Source: Alopecurus myosuroides
Lineage: Eukaryota > Streptophyta > Magnoliopsida > Poales > Poaceae
Direction: 5' to 3'
Assembly: GCA_028641055.1 (NCBI GenBank)
Contig: CM054063.1
Location: forward strand, 182,906,756-182,970,755
Length of the DNA stretch: 64,000 bases
Positions within the stretch are counted from its first letter, which is position 1; each line of letters starts with the position of its first letter. Both the position numbers and the translations under genes were made by a program. Shown in pieces: positions 1-10,601 of the stretch. The notes below the pieces were generated by a model, which was not told where the DNA came from, made no database searches, and was given only the letters and a program-made list of their open reading frames with translations.

Positions 1-1
1 T

Positions 2-523
2 GCTGGAGCATGGGTTGAAGAGTTACCCTCAGTGGTTTGGGGTATCAACACTACGCCTAACAGATCTACTCAGATGACACCGTTTTTCATGGTTTATGGT
101 GCAGAAGCGGTGCTGCCGAGTGATATCATCCATGACTCGCCTCGAGTATCAGCTTACGTTGAGGTGGAGAACGAGAAGACCCGTCAGGACACCGTGGATA
201 TGTTAGAAGAACACAGGGAAAAAGCTTTGGAGAGATCAGCCATATACCAGCAGGATCTGAGGAGATATCATAGTCGGAGAGTCAAAACCCGGGTCTTCCA
301 GGAAGGAGACCTGGTTCTGCGCCTAGTACAGTCAAAGGAAGGAAAACACAAGTTATCCCCACCATGGGAGGGACCGTTCGTCATAAGCCGGAATCTGCAT
401 AATGGATCATATTACTTGATAGATGCAAGGGAAGAGTCGGCCACGGTTAATGACACCGCTCATACCGCTTCATCTATGCAGGAAAGAGAAAGACCATGGA
501 ACGTGGCTCAGCTACGTCCCTAA
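2..523 (+). CDS. Integrase C-terminal part of A1 polyprotein (partial)
   Basis: The reading frame is open from the first bases of the window. It covers the end of the integrase core and the C-terminal region of a Ty3/gypsy polyprotein. The segment TPNRSTQMTPFFMVYGAEA is characteristic of Tat/Athila-type integrases, followed by a basic helix and the WEGPFVI (GPF-like) block that precedes the end of pol. Integrase inserts element cDNA into chromosomal DNA. The catalytic D,D,E residues lie upstream, outside the window. The part that is visible has no stop or frameshift. Where element B has a TGA stop after HDSP, this copy has CGA (arginine). Confidence 0.93.
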   Translation, partial: AGAWVEELPSVVWGINTTPNRSTQMTPFFMVYGAEAVLPSDIIHDSPRVSAYVEVENEKTRQDTVDMLEEHREKALERSAIYQQDLRRYHSRRVKTRVFQEGDLVLRLVQSKEGKHKLSPPWEGPFVISRNLHNGSYYLIDAREESATVNDTAHTASSMQERERPWNVAQLRP

Positions 524-1675
524 TATACCTAGTTTAGACTAGATTTACAAGTGGAATTACACGATGTAACAGGCAGCAGGTTTCAGACGCACTCTTTTCC
601 TATCCAGGGTACCTAAGGGGACTGGAGGGTTTTTAATGAGGCGGCTTGCTGACCTAACTTTTCTCATATCAATAAAGAGATGGTTAAACAATATATTGTT
701 TCCTTCTCATGTGTTTTTTATCAAGTTTGTATCTATGTTGTGTTTTTATTTTTCTTCCAGGTAAGTATTATTTATTGTTCTTAGTACATTAGTTTCTTTA
801 GTAAATTGCATATATTTAGGTCTTGGGGGCTGATTGCTTGAATAGCACAGTTACAAACTCAAAGACCCGGCCATGATGCCTATGAGTTATAAGGGCCGAT
901 TACTTGCAAACAAGTACGGCTGCAAGCTTATAACCGAACAAAGGAGCCAAACTTTCTTGACTTTTCTTACTTAAGCTCGATGTGACTCGCACTAAAGTGG
1001 CATGCTTCGCTAGCGTATGATTACAATCAGTCATGATGCCCCATGGGACTTGCCTGACCCTGTCTTCATACAGCTGTAGCAACATGATTATCCATGCGAA
1101 AGCCGGCTTACAGTACAAGAGAGTCAAAAGGGTCATCTAAACCACAAGTTATGCAGAGTACAAGGTTAATAACCGGAAACTCAAAGTTTATTAAGCATAA
1201 CTTCAAAACCTATGTGAAACGGCTCTAGGTTTTGGGCTTAGCATGTAACGATTTGTTCCTTTTGAAAGACCCAACACCCCAGACTCGGAATTTCGGGCCT
1301 TGGGGACTCGGGAATTTGAAAATAGAAACAAATTATCCAGTTATTCAGCTCAAAAACCCAAAAATCCGAGTCTTGGGGACTTGGGGACTTAGAAAAAAAG
1401 TCCACTAGTCAAAACCCACGAGACCCGGAAACCGAGTCTCACAATAGGAACCATAGCAGAAAGTTAGAAAATCAAGGATGAAAAAGCTCAAAGTTAAGAA
1501 ATATCAAATTCAAGCAAAAGGCCAGAAGGGCCACGAGATATATTAAGGTATTAAAACGTATCACAAGCCAGGATAGTAGTATCATAAAGCGCACAGGCGC
1601 ACTATCAAAAGAATAATTGTTTTCAAAAGGCCCATTGGCCGAATAAAGTGCTTAAGACGGTAGCCGATAAAGAGT
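524..1675. other. Convergent non-coding stretch between integrase and antisense gene of A1
   Basis: No convincing coding region. This lies between the stop of pol (+) and the stop of the antisense gene (-), so it holds both 3' untranslated regions. It is homologous to about 35.87-36.92 kb in element A2 read on the other strand, for example the blocks around 545-620 and 850-1140. Short ORFs here are chance. Words of the type ACCCGG and ACTCGG recur. Confidence 0.75.
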
Positions 1676-4600
1676 TCACTCGGCATCTTGAGCCGAGTCT
1701 TCCATCTTGCCCTTGCCCTTGATAGTCGGGTCTTGCTCCTTGCCTTGTTCTTCAGCATTCTTGGTGGCAGCAGCGTCCGGGTCAGCAGTAGCGCCGACCC
1801 GTGCGGGAGGAGGAACGACCGGCGTGGAGGTAGCAGGCGTAGAGTCGACCTCAGCCTTCTTCTTCGCGGCTTCTTCTCTCGCCTGAGCGGCCTCCGCCTT
1901 CCATCGGGCCAGCATATCATATGGCTTGGGAAGATCCGACTTAACTGCCTTATCATCAGCATCATATGATGGGGTAATTGAACTGATATCCAAACTATCG
2001 GCGATTACGCTGGCTGAGTGACGAACCTCCTTCTGGATTGCCTTGAAGTTCTTCACTGAGAACCTGGAGCCGTCTTGGTTGAACTCTGGAAACCCGCCCA
2101 CAAGCTTGGCCGGCTCAAGTTTTGGGAAATATGCCTTAGCCAGCGCAAGCGCCCGGGTCACCCCAACCCGGCAGGACGAGCGTTTCCAGTGCTCAATCCA
2201 CTCGGGGATAGTGGAGCACGCGTCAAGCAGCGTCTTCAGGTTGCCATGCCCGACACCCGGCCACTTCAGATCCTGAAGAATCCATTTGGTTCCGGCACAG
2301 AGCTGCCGGATCGTGCTCTTGATGGTTTTCAGCTTTGCGATATCATCTTCATCCGGACCTGCAGAAAATAGAAAAAAGCAGTGAAGTAAGGAAATCCGAC
2401 TATTTATCAGAATGAGAATCCGGGTTATAATCATTAAGTTAGGAATAGTACCAGTCAAAGCACGATATGTGTCGTCAATCTGAACGGAAAGCTTGGTCAG
2501 TTCATCTTCTGCTTCATGAGCCCTCTTTCTATATTTCCTTGTGATTTTCCCTGCCCTCTTGGCATCAGCTTCAGCCGACTCACGCAGAGTCGTCTCCTTC
2601 TCGAGGAGTTTGGTCGCCTTCGCCAATGCCTTCTCCGAGTGGGTCACGAAGGCCTGTGGGGAAACACAAGGAAGGGTTAGCCGGATAAAAAGCAAGCTAT
2701 CAGTCGGATATACTACGAAGTTCCAAGCAAATTATCAATAAGTTCACTCGGAACTTGGGGACTAGACAAGGATACAGGCAATATTATTCGGATTTACCTC
2801 ATGTTTGGCTATCAAAGCTTCTAGGACATTTTCTTTGTCAGCCCTCAAGGTATGCAGGGCGTCAAGCATCTGGGAAAAATTCATATCTTCGGGCCTGATA
2901 CCAGAAGAGCCGGCATCCTGATCACTCGGAGGACGAGCCTTCTCCGACTTTGGGGTTGAGACTCGGGTCGCCTGGGTGTCCGGATTGGGAGAGCCCATCC
3001 TTGTGTCCAGGATCTCGACGTCGTCGTCCTCAGCTTCTTCAGATGGCTTGGGAGACCCGGCTTCCTGCCGAGCCGAGTCAGCCAGGGGGTCTTGCTCCTG
3101 GTTATTTTCATCACCACCGCCAGTCGCGGCGTCCATATCGTCAATCGGCCCCTCCGTCTCCCGGTTGTTTGTGTCCATGTTATCCGGGTCACTGATCGAG
3201 ACCTGGGCGCTGAGTAAAGAAAAGAGAAGTGATTAGCAACAAAAATTGGTGGCTATCAAAAGGACTAGTGTATTGTTTAGCCGGAAATATGACTTACCCG
3301 GCATTCACCACGAAATCTGCAGGAAGTGAGCTGCTAGAGGCGGACGAGGATGTCACAGAATCCGAGAGTGAGACCCCGAGCTGTCTGGCCAATGGATGAT
3401 TGGGGGAAGGGTGTTTTCGAGGTGAGTTGATGGGATGAGATGGAGAAATACGAGTACGACGAGCCGGGGATGTAGGAATACCCGGGTTGAGGGGATCATT
3501 GCCCGGGGAATTCCGGGTTACCCTGCGCTTGGTTGGAGGCGGATCCTTCAAGTGTGGTGAATTTGATAACTGTCGGTTAAGTTCGCGCATATTATCAAAA
3601 GAATAGGGTTTGGAGGACATGGAAGAGTAGGGAACCTTGAAGACGACCCCGCGGGTTTTCCTCTTGGTCCCGACCTCGACTTCCGGCTCAACCTCGCTTT
3701 TGTCGCTCTCAGTTTCTTCCGGGTCTCCCTGGTCGTCCTTGTCACCCTTATCATCCATCCCTGAAAGGCGCAAGCATATAGTTGGAAAAAGAGAAAAAAT
3801 GGGAAAGCAAAGTAATAGAGGTTGAGGTGATTGGAATCCGGGTGATACCACTGTCAGTGTCGGCCGGTTCTTCTTCTTCTTCCTCCGGGTTCCCGGAGTT
3901 GGGAGGGGTCTCAATGTTCCAGAAAGCATTGTCGGCCTGAGATAAAAGCATGAAAATGAGAGTTAGTAGTTGTATCAAGTCAAAGTACGGGAATAAGTGG
4001 ATAAGTATCGGATTTTACCGCTGGAGCCGGGTTATCCCGGGTGAACGGCGCTAACCCGGCTATATTCTTGATCACCTCCAGCTTCTCAGTCAGGAAGCCC
4101 TTGATGGTCTTGTTGGTATCGCCGGACGGATAGTTCTTCGAGGAATAGCGGAGCGCGTCCGTGACGTGCCCCGAGTATTCGCACATTAGCTTTGAGCGGA
4201 TAGAATTGGGCTGAATGCGGAAATCTACCCAAGTCTTAACCAAGTTAAGCCCAGCAAGACCATGGGCGAAAAGGACGGCTATCTTGGCCAGGTGGGGCTG
4301 GATGGATTCTCGTTCCGACTTAGAGGCGAAAGCGTTAAAAGTGTCGGAAAGATCTAAGAGACCCTCCGAATAACCCGGCAATTTCCTCTCGCCGGGTGGG
4401 GAGGTATCCCGGCAATAAAAGAAGGACAGCTGCCAATGCTTAACATGTGAGTTAAGACTTAGAGTCGGCATGGGAGAATTTTTGCGGCGTTGGATGGAAA
4501 CCCCGCCGCAGGCCAAGAGGGCCCCGTCACCGCTTTCGCGGCACGGTTTGCATTGGAAAAGCTCGATAAATAAAGCCAGATTTGGCGGGATGCACAAGTA

Positions 4601-4948
4601 AGATTCGCAAAGGACTATGAAATGGGTTATATTCAACATAGAGTTAGGCCCTATGTCGAATACCCGGAGGCCATAATGGTTGAGGACCTCACGGAAGAAA
4701 GAGTGACCCGGGGGGCGAAACCCCCGGATCACGTGCTCAACAAAGCATATTACCTCGTCGGGATTGGGGGTAGGTCGGGTCTCATCACCCGGTACCCTCC
4801 AATGGATCTCCTTCTGAGGAGGGAGAACGCCTGACTCGGCCAGCTCTTCCAGTTTGGCCTGGGTCACGGAAGACCGCGCCCAATTGGCGGATATGGACTG
4901 GGTCGTCCTTGGCTTTGCCGGCTGCTTCCCTTTGTTCTTAGGAGCCAT
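1676..4948 (-). CDS. Antisense accessory gene (aORF) of A1, multi-exon, transposon-encoded
   Basis: Runs opposite to the element. I place exons at 4948-4019 (310 codons), 3936-3849, 3760-3636, 3545-3452, a short one ending at 3298 whose acceptor I cannot fix, 3210-2798, 2653-2452 and 2358-1676, with GT-AG borders. A 5' untranslated intron (about 5432-4958) precedes the ATG. The N-terminal domain (SANWARSSVTQAKLEEL, then FRPPGHSFFREVLNHYGLRV) resembles the plant 'putative gypsy type transposon' family (Transposase_28). The middle is acidic and rich in Ser, Asp and Glu, followed by a heptad-rich coiled coil and a conserved end with a WKRSSCRVG motif. No stop or frameshift was seen in the exons I could place. 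Exon 1 is exactly 930 nt and exon 4 is 94 nt in both A1 and A2. Function unknown. It is not a transposase in any demonstrated sense. Confidence 0.8.
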
Positions 4949-5702
4949 TGGTTCAATCTGCAAAGCACAAGACGAAGAGGTGTAAAGCATGAGACTCGGA
5001 AGCTATGAGTTGTCCGAGTATAGATAAGCAGTATGAAAACTACGAACTATTCGGGTATCGACGAGCAGTACAGAAGTTATGGGATATCTAAGTATCAGCG
5101 AGCAGTTATGAAAAGAGGTTGATTGCCTGTTATCTAGTGTGTGGATAAAAGAACCGGAAGTGGTGAACTGTCCGGGTATCGAAGAACAGCCGCGGAAATT
5201 TGGGCGAGCTACACCTAGATTGGAAAATTGGCGGATGATTTCGCAGAGAAATTAAGGATTGCAAGCGATAGGAAAGTACTGTGGGGTCAACAATTGAGCA
5301 ATTGAACGAACTAGAGTGAAGATGAGCGATCTAATTCGGCGTGGGACAGGAAACGGCCCGCGGACGGATCTAGATCCAATCTAGGTCAAATGGAGAAATT
5401 AGAAGCTAAATCAATGAAAATAGGAGGCTTACCGGTGTGGATTGGAGAAGGGCGCGACGGCGGCAGATGGCGCAGTCGTGGTGTCCCCTTGCGACTCCCG
5501 GCGGGCAGTTTGAGGGCGCGGCGGCGGAAACTGACGGTGGCGCGGAGCGAACTGTGGATGAGCGTAGCCGACGGCGGCTTTGCTCCGGCGGTGTGCCCGA
5601 GGTCTCCGTGGCGGTGCTGCGCGAGCTCGGGGGAGAGAGCGCCGGTGAGGAAGAAGAAGGTGGAAGAAATGAGCCGTTAGGTTTAGGTCACCCCCTAGGC
5701 AC

Positions 5703-5712
5703 CTATTTATAG
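5703..5712 (-). promoter_or_regulatory. TATA box of the A1 antisense gene
   Basis: On the - strand the sequence reads CCTATAAATAGG. It sits about 270 bp before the 5' intron donor of the antisense gene and over 400 bp inside the 3' LTR start, so it is separate from the LTR promoter. The equivalent positions in A2 and B also hold a TATAAAT motif. Confidence 0.6.
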
Positions 5713-6100
5713 GTACGGGTGGGGAAACCTAGGCCGGCGAGCGGGAACCAAAAATTTCGGGATAAGGGATACCCGTCCTGATATTTTGGGATACGCGTTA
5801 AGTGCTGGGACGAGATATCCGAAATGGATAGGAAGCAAATCTCTTCCGTGATATCCGGATCAATTAACGAGTGAAATAAGCCGGGTCTTCTGCATTTTCC
5901 TCGGAACGTTGACCCGGAAAAGTAAAGATGGACTCAGAGAAAGCCGGGTTATTATATGGACCACCAATGGAGTTAGGCCTAGCTGTTTATTAAAGCAAAC
6001 CTAACCCGGCCTCTATGAATTTGTATGTTTGTTATTTTTGCAGGGAATAGTGTGCGCTTCAAGGAGGATCCCGTGAAGCCCAAGCTATTCTGGGGACTAC

Positions 6101-6571
6101 TGATGGAGGGATGATAACCCGGTAGGCTAACGCCAAGGAGTAACTCGGCCCAAAGGACGCTGCGCAAGACCCGGCTTAGGGAAAAGGAGCTTCTAGAAGG
6201 CCCAGGAGTATAGGCCTCGTAACCCGAATTGTGGGTTCCGATAAGGGAGTTTAGGGTTTGTAAGCAGTGTCCGGGTAGGACTCCGAGCACGCCTTGGATA
6301 GTAAGCCAGGGGATCCGGGTACTATATAAGTCGGTCCCTAGGGTTAGGATACACAAGCTTACGAGATAGAGGTTACGAGATATCGAGTATCCATTGTAAC
6401 ATGAGTGTTGAGATAGTATATTCAGATCGGAGACTCGGCGACTTGATTGCCGGCTACCAGATCGCATATCACCATGGTTTCCCTTGAGCTAAACCCTCTC
6501 CCAAACACCAGAGTCGATTTGCCCCAAGACAAGTTACCCCCGGTAACGTCTGCCGTGATTATCCCACGACA
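6101..6571 (+). repeat. 3' LTR of A1
   Basis: Starts TGATGGAGGG and ends CCCACGACA, matching the ends of the A2 LTRs (TGACGGGGGG and CCACGACA in the same orientation). It contains a TATA motif (ctatataag, about 6325) in the + orientation, as expected for the element's own transcript. The last 90 bp, which include the gtaacgtctgccgtgattat block, are the most conserved with A2. Confidence 0.9.
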
Positions 6572-7430
6572 AGGTAACTAAGAAAGGTTTAACAAAACCT
6601 AAGTGGATCGCTGAACTTCTGTCACTTTCACAGCACTAGCCACCCCACGTTACTCCAACTAATGCACCCATCACCCCACATACGCTCTCAAGAACTAGAT
6701 TGATCAAAGCTAGCAAATAAGAACGGTGTACATAAGATACATCTACTCAAATAACTCAAGAGAAACAATTGCAATCTCAGATTCAATAACTCATAGAAAA
6801 CATCCACCACATAGGAATTACAACGGTGCCCGTAATCATGTGAGGCAGCTCATACGGATCTAATTAGTGAAGCACATAGAGAGAGAGATACAAGTGCTAC
6901 TTCCACAAACCCATAGCCCTGGGGTGGACTACTCCCTCTTCATGGAGATGACGTTGGAGGGGTAAAAGATCACACCGGCGGCGCCCTGCCGGAGTTTTCC
7001 CCCTCCAATCTGGAACTCCAAGTCTCTGTTTCGGTGTTTCGGTGTTTCGGCGGTTCTCTTCTCCGTAAGGGTACGTGAGACCCTTTTTATAGTCGGTTTT
7101 AGGTCAAGACGGAGTCGGTAAGTCGAAGATGGAAGGAATTGGGGCCACAGGGGCCAATAGGGGGCCTCTCACGCGGCCAAGGAATCTGGCCGCGTGGAGG
7201 GTCCTCTTTTGGGCATCCTTGCCCAATTCTCGTGGATCCTTCGCCCGCAAGTCTTCTCCTTCCAAGAAAATGACCCCCGCACATTTTCAGGTGATTTCAC
7301 GGAAGTTTGCCCCCTGAAACGTCAAAAATATAGAAAACGGGGTTTCTGACAGGCAGGGTTAATTCCATAAAAGTTGGGGGACTTTGTAATTTAACCCCAA
7401 AATACTATAAAACATTGAATTATACCCTTA
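6572..7430. other. Unidentified LTR-like segment
   Basis: No coding region supported. On the - strand the motif CTATAAAAAGGG (around 7084-7095) looks like a strong TATA box. The sequence lower in coordinate order resembles R-U5 of an LTR cut off by A1. I cannot find both ends, a primer-binding site or a target duplication, so this could also be interior of the CACTA element to its right. A short inverted stretch around 7170-7200 (cacgcggccaagg / tggccgcgtgg) is present. Confidence 0.35.
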
Positions 7431-7497
7431 TATGATGCAATATGTAATAGAAAACCATGTGAAAATAAGCAAAATTCATCTATGCATTTTACATGCA

Positions 7498-7640
7498 TCA
7501 CCACCTCGCCGTTGTGCTCGTTTGTCTGCCACATCGTCTCTAACCTCGCCGTACATTATCTTCCACCTCGCCGCTATGCTCGCCGGTCAGCCACCTCGCC
7601 GCCGTGCTCGCCGGTCAGCCACCTCGCCACCGACCTCGTC
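7498..7640 (+). repeat. Short GC-rich tandem repeat (CACCTCGCCG units)
   Basis: Imperfect units built on cacctcgccg..gtgctcg recur. The clearest is a 33-bp unit (gctcgccggtcagccacctc) present twice around 7575-7640. It makes short chance reading frames in two phases. Function not evident. Confidence 0.55.
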
Positions 7641-8186
7641 GTACATCCAGATCTGCCATCTCGTCTCCAACCTCGCTGCAACATCACCTTCAATGTCTGC
7701 AAGCATGCTGAAACGAGTGAAGACAGAAGGCCCTAAAGCCGCAAGCAACTATTCTTTCTAAATTGCTTGTCTATTTAATCGTATGTTTGATGCTTCCTTA
7801 TTATCCTGTTTATGTTCGATGCAGTTAATCTTTCTAAATTGGTTGTATGTTTAATCGTACGTTCGATGCTTAATTATTATCCTAATTATACTGCTAATGT
7901 TTGATGCAATAAATCTCTCTAAACGGTTTCTTGTAACGTAAATAGGAAGGGGGGCCTTCTTGCTTGGTAAAACTTTGCTCATTTGCAGCAATCTAGCTTG
8001 TATACTACGTATTAGGTTGAAGGTCACTTTGCTTGTGATCCTATCAGTCTTAGTTAGGATCAGAATTTATAATACTTGCAGTGGACTGTTCTTACCAGAC
8101 GAGTGCCTTAATTTTTTTATGCTGTATTAGGTTCTTATGAAGTGTTATATTTGTAGTTTACTTTGAGTTCTTTATTCATGTTAGGA

Positions 8187-9332
8187 TCGCCACTACACCC
8201 TATTGAAGAAGAGTGTGCCAGAAATATCATGGCAAACAATGCAAAGATGCTTGAACTGGGCGTATAGCCAGCAAGTTTTCTTTCATGTCCTACTGTACCC
8301 CCCGACCCCAAAAAAAAGGACCAAGAAGAAAGACTCTGGATCTCAGTACATGCATGTGTATGATGTTGAAGAGGAATCAGATGCCACTGAAGGAGACGTG
8401 TCATATCAATCACTGTCCAACGTGGACAATGAGCTGCAGGTTATTCCCTAACTCGATAGCTCAACATTCTTTCATGATATCACAACAACTAGGGTGTAGC
8501 TTTCTTATCTTGTGTTGAACTGTTTGATCAACGTGGCGCCATATATTTTTTGCTACTTCCTCTATTCCATACTATAAGACGTTTTGGCAAGCTAATTAAG
8601 GCCGTGAAATCCTCCTATAGTAATTAAGGTTGTCATTGTCATTTCAACATGGTTTCCATCTATCTTCCTCACATGCTTGGCACCTGCTATTCCATCTATG
8701 CTTCTCATCTGCTAGTTCATTACACACACAGTTGGTTGATTATAATCTGCTAGTTTTCATCTATTTTGTGTACATGCTTGTCATCTGCTATTTTAATCTA
8801 TCTTCCTCACATGCTTCACACCTGTTATTTCATCTATGCTTCTCATCTACTAGTTTATTACACACACCGTTGTTTGACTATAATCTGCTAGTTTTCATCA
8901 ATTTTTTGTACATACTTGCCATCTGCTAGTTTCATCTATGTTCTGTATATTCGTGTCATCTGCTATTTTCATCTATTTTCTTTGCATGCTTGATAGGCAA
9001 GCAAGAAAAGAGTGATGTCTCGATCTGCTTTAGAGGATGAGGATGAGGATGATAGTGAAGTTGTCATGCTGAAGAGTGGAAGGCATACTTTCTCAAAGAA
9101 GTCACGTGTGGAGTCAAGTCTTTCAAAGTCTGAGCTTGAACCGCGGCTTGATGTGAATGTGCGCAGAACAATTGCTGATATGAGGATGGCGAAAGCACAA
9201 TCCGAGCAACTGAGGCTGAAGTTTGTAGTTGATATGGAAGACATTTGGAAGCAACAAGCTGCCCTAAAAAAGTCTCAACTAGAAGGAGTTGCCCTACTTG
9301 AGATGCTGGCTGAGCATATGTGTGGTCCTTGA
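8187..9332 (+). pseudogene. Coding remnant inside the CACTA element, unidentified
   Basis: Two stretches read like protein. Around 8187-8440 a segment rich in acidic residues and lysine (YDVEEESDATEGD) is open, with a frame change near the C8/A8 runs at 8300-8320. At 9001-9332 an open exon follows a plausible acceptor (tgatag), with an acidic start (ALEDEDEDDSE) and a helical end (VNVRRTIADMRMAKAQSEQL). The 370 bp between them is low-complexity sequence. Position and strand fit the last exons of a second CACTA gene (TNPA/TNP1-like), but I recognise no family. It could instead be a captured host gene fragment. Confidence 0.4.
8648..8935 (+). repeat. Tandem duplication, about 150-bp unit
   Basis: A block with catctatcttcctcacatgc, catctatgcttctcatct and gattataatctgctagtttt occurs twice in a row with about 90% identity. 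A third partial copy runs to about 8990. It lies between the two coding remnants and probably forms part of an intron. Confidence 0.7.
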
Positions 9333-9682
9333 AACTGTGGTTCTGTATGTTGGTTTGATATTCTATGAGAAAAAATATTTGATGTCTTTTATGTGGTTTG
9401 CTTTTCTTCCTGTGTGCAATTGGCAACTATAACGATGATGTAACCACACAAATAGCACCAAAATCGACATCATAGTAACGTAACGTAAAAGTACGTCAAG
9501 GTAAATACCAACACGTGGCGATGTATGTCCTACCCACGTGTCCTACTATGACTGGGCGATTAGACGACGTAAGTATAACGTCCCCGGCACGGTGATGACA
9601 TCACCCAAATCCGAGACGGGGGAAAACGTCATGGAAAAGACGTTGCGTGGCACCATTCGGTTGGTGCACGTGCCACGAGTTT

Positions 9683-9965
9683 AGCGACGGAAAAAAACGT
9701 CGTTGGGTAGCTCGCGAAGAGCAGATTTCGTCTCAGAAGAAGGCGACGTGGCGCTATTTTGTTTTCATGTGGCGTATTTTGATTGGTCCACATGGTTTTG
9801 CCTGATTGGTCGAGACTCGCGACGGAAAAAAAACGTCGTTCGGTAGCCCGGGACGAACATATTTCGTCCTACAAGAAGGCAACGTGGCACCATTTTGTTT
9901 CCATGTGGCGTATTTCGATTGGTCCACATGGTTTCGCCTCATTGGTTGAGACTCGTGACGTAAAA
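9683..9965. repeat. CACTA subterminal tandem repeat, about 136-bp unit
   Basis: Unit 1 (9683-9818) and unit 2 (9819-9955) both begin gcgacggaaaaaa.acgtcgtt, carry ..gattggtccacatggttt.. and end ggtcgagactc or ggttgagactc. A third unit starts at 9956 and decays. The AACGTC/GACGTT words are probable transposase-binding repeats; this is inferred from position next to the terminus, not shown. Confidence 0.65.
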
Positions 9966-10272
9966 AACGTTCCCATGTTTGCCACATCAGCTGATTACGA
10001 TAACGGCTGTTAGAACCTCGTTTGCCATGAGTCGCCTCATAGCGACGGAATAAAAACGTTGATGCTTATTGGGCCTAGGCCGGATGACCCAACTGGTGGC
10101 GACGATTTTCTGAACGTTACGGATAGCCTTGACGTTTTTAGGTTCATATAAACGTCGCAGACTCGTCCCTGATAGTCGATCTGATACGTTTTCATTCCGT
10201 CACGCAAAACGTACCGGACTGCCCTTAGTGACGGTTTGGAGCTCATCCGCAACGTTATTGAAACGTGTCAGA

Positions 10273-10292
10273 CCGCGCGGAATTTGGTAGTG
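10273..10292 (-). other. CACTA terminal inverted repeat, right end
   Basis: Read on the - strand this 20-bp stretch starts with CACTACC. Immediately outside is aatatcttaac, which aligns with tggaatctcttagc in the intact Angela LTR at about 25,780. That pins the junction. The expected 3-bp target duplication (probably aat) cannot be checked because the left end is absent. Confidence 0.6.
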
Positions 10293-10601
10293 AATATCTT
10301 AACATATCAATCTGCTTAGGGAATACCCATCCATATTGTTCACTTCCAACAATATGATTTTCATTGATGTTGATAAAAAAACAATGTCCATGACCAGGAA
10401 AACATAGTCATCAAACATCCAAAGAATTAGCCGTAAAAGGCAAGACTAGAGTTTGTTTCTGTGTTCATGTTACTACACGTGAGCGTGAGTTTTTCTCAGA
10501 ATCTCATATTTAGGAACCATGTCTGTTTTAGCATAGTAATATGAATCATAATTATAAAACAGATGTATAAATATTATTGCATTTTGGGCATACATCCAAC
10601 A
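10293..10601 (-). repeat. Remnant of 3' LTR of the Angela-like element
   Basis: Aligns with 25,775-26,079 over its whole length, including the shared block gtccatgaccaggaaaacat and the shared end catacatccaaca. A purine-rich tract (AAGTGGAAGAC on the - strand, 10603-10615) lies directly inside, as expected for the priming site of plus-strand synthesis. About 85% identical to the other LTR by eye. Confidence 0.85.

Larger units (their letters stand above)
1..6571 (+). mobile_element. Ty3/gypsy LTR retrotransposon, Tat lineage (RIRE2-like), 3' part: element A1
   Basis: The left end lies outside the window. What remains, in order, is the end of integrase, a convergent untranslated stretch, a multi-exon antisense gene, and a 471-bp 3' LTR ending in CA. 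The antisense gene and LTR are clearly homologous to those of element A2 further right, so both belong to one family. Plant Tat-lineage elements (RIRE2, Grande, Retand) are known for an extra antisense reading frame between integrase and the 3' LTR. Bases 6572-6576 (aggta) should be the right copy of the target duplication; the left copy is not visible. Confidence 0.9.
7431..10292. mobile_element. CACTA (En/Spm-type) DNA transposon, right-hand part
   Basis: The right end reads, on the - strand, CACTACCAAATTCCGCGCGG, a CACTA-type terminus. The sequence directly beyond it is the 3' tail of an Angela-type LTR, so the element is inserted in that LTR. The last 850 bp are rich in short words of the type GCGACGG...AACGTCG in both orientations, as expected for CACTA subterminal repeats. 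A coding remnant (8187-9332) lies inside. No transposase (TNP2-like) region is in the window. The left border is my guess; the other terminus was not found and may lie beyond element A1, which probably inserted into this transposon. Confidence 0.6.

Noticed and set aside
1676..4948. Ordinary host gene in antisense orientation
   Set aside because: The same gene sits at the same place in A2 and, diverged, in B, always between integrase and 3' LTR, so it belongs to the element.
7432..7761. 109-codon frame with Cys/Arg/Pro repeats
   Set aside because: Product of a short GC-rich tandem repeat that is open in more than one phase.
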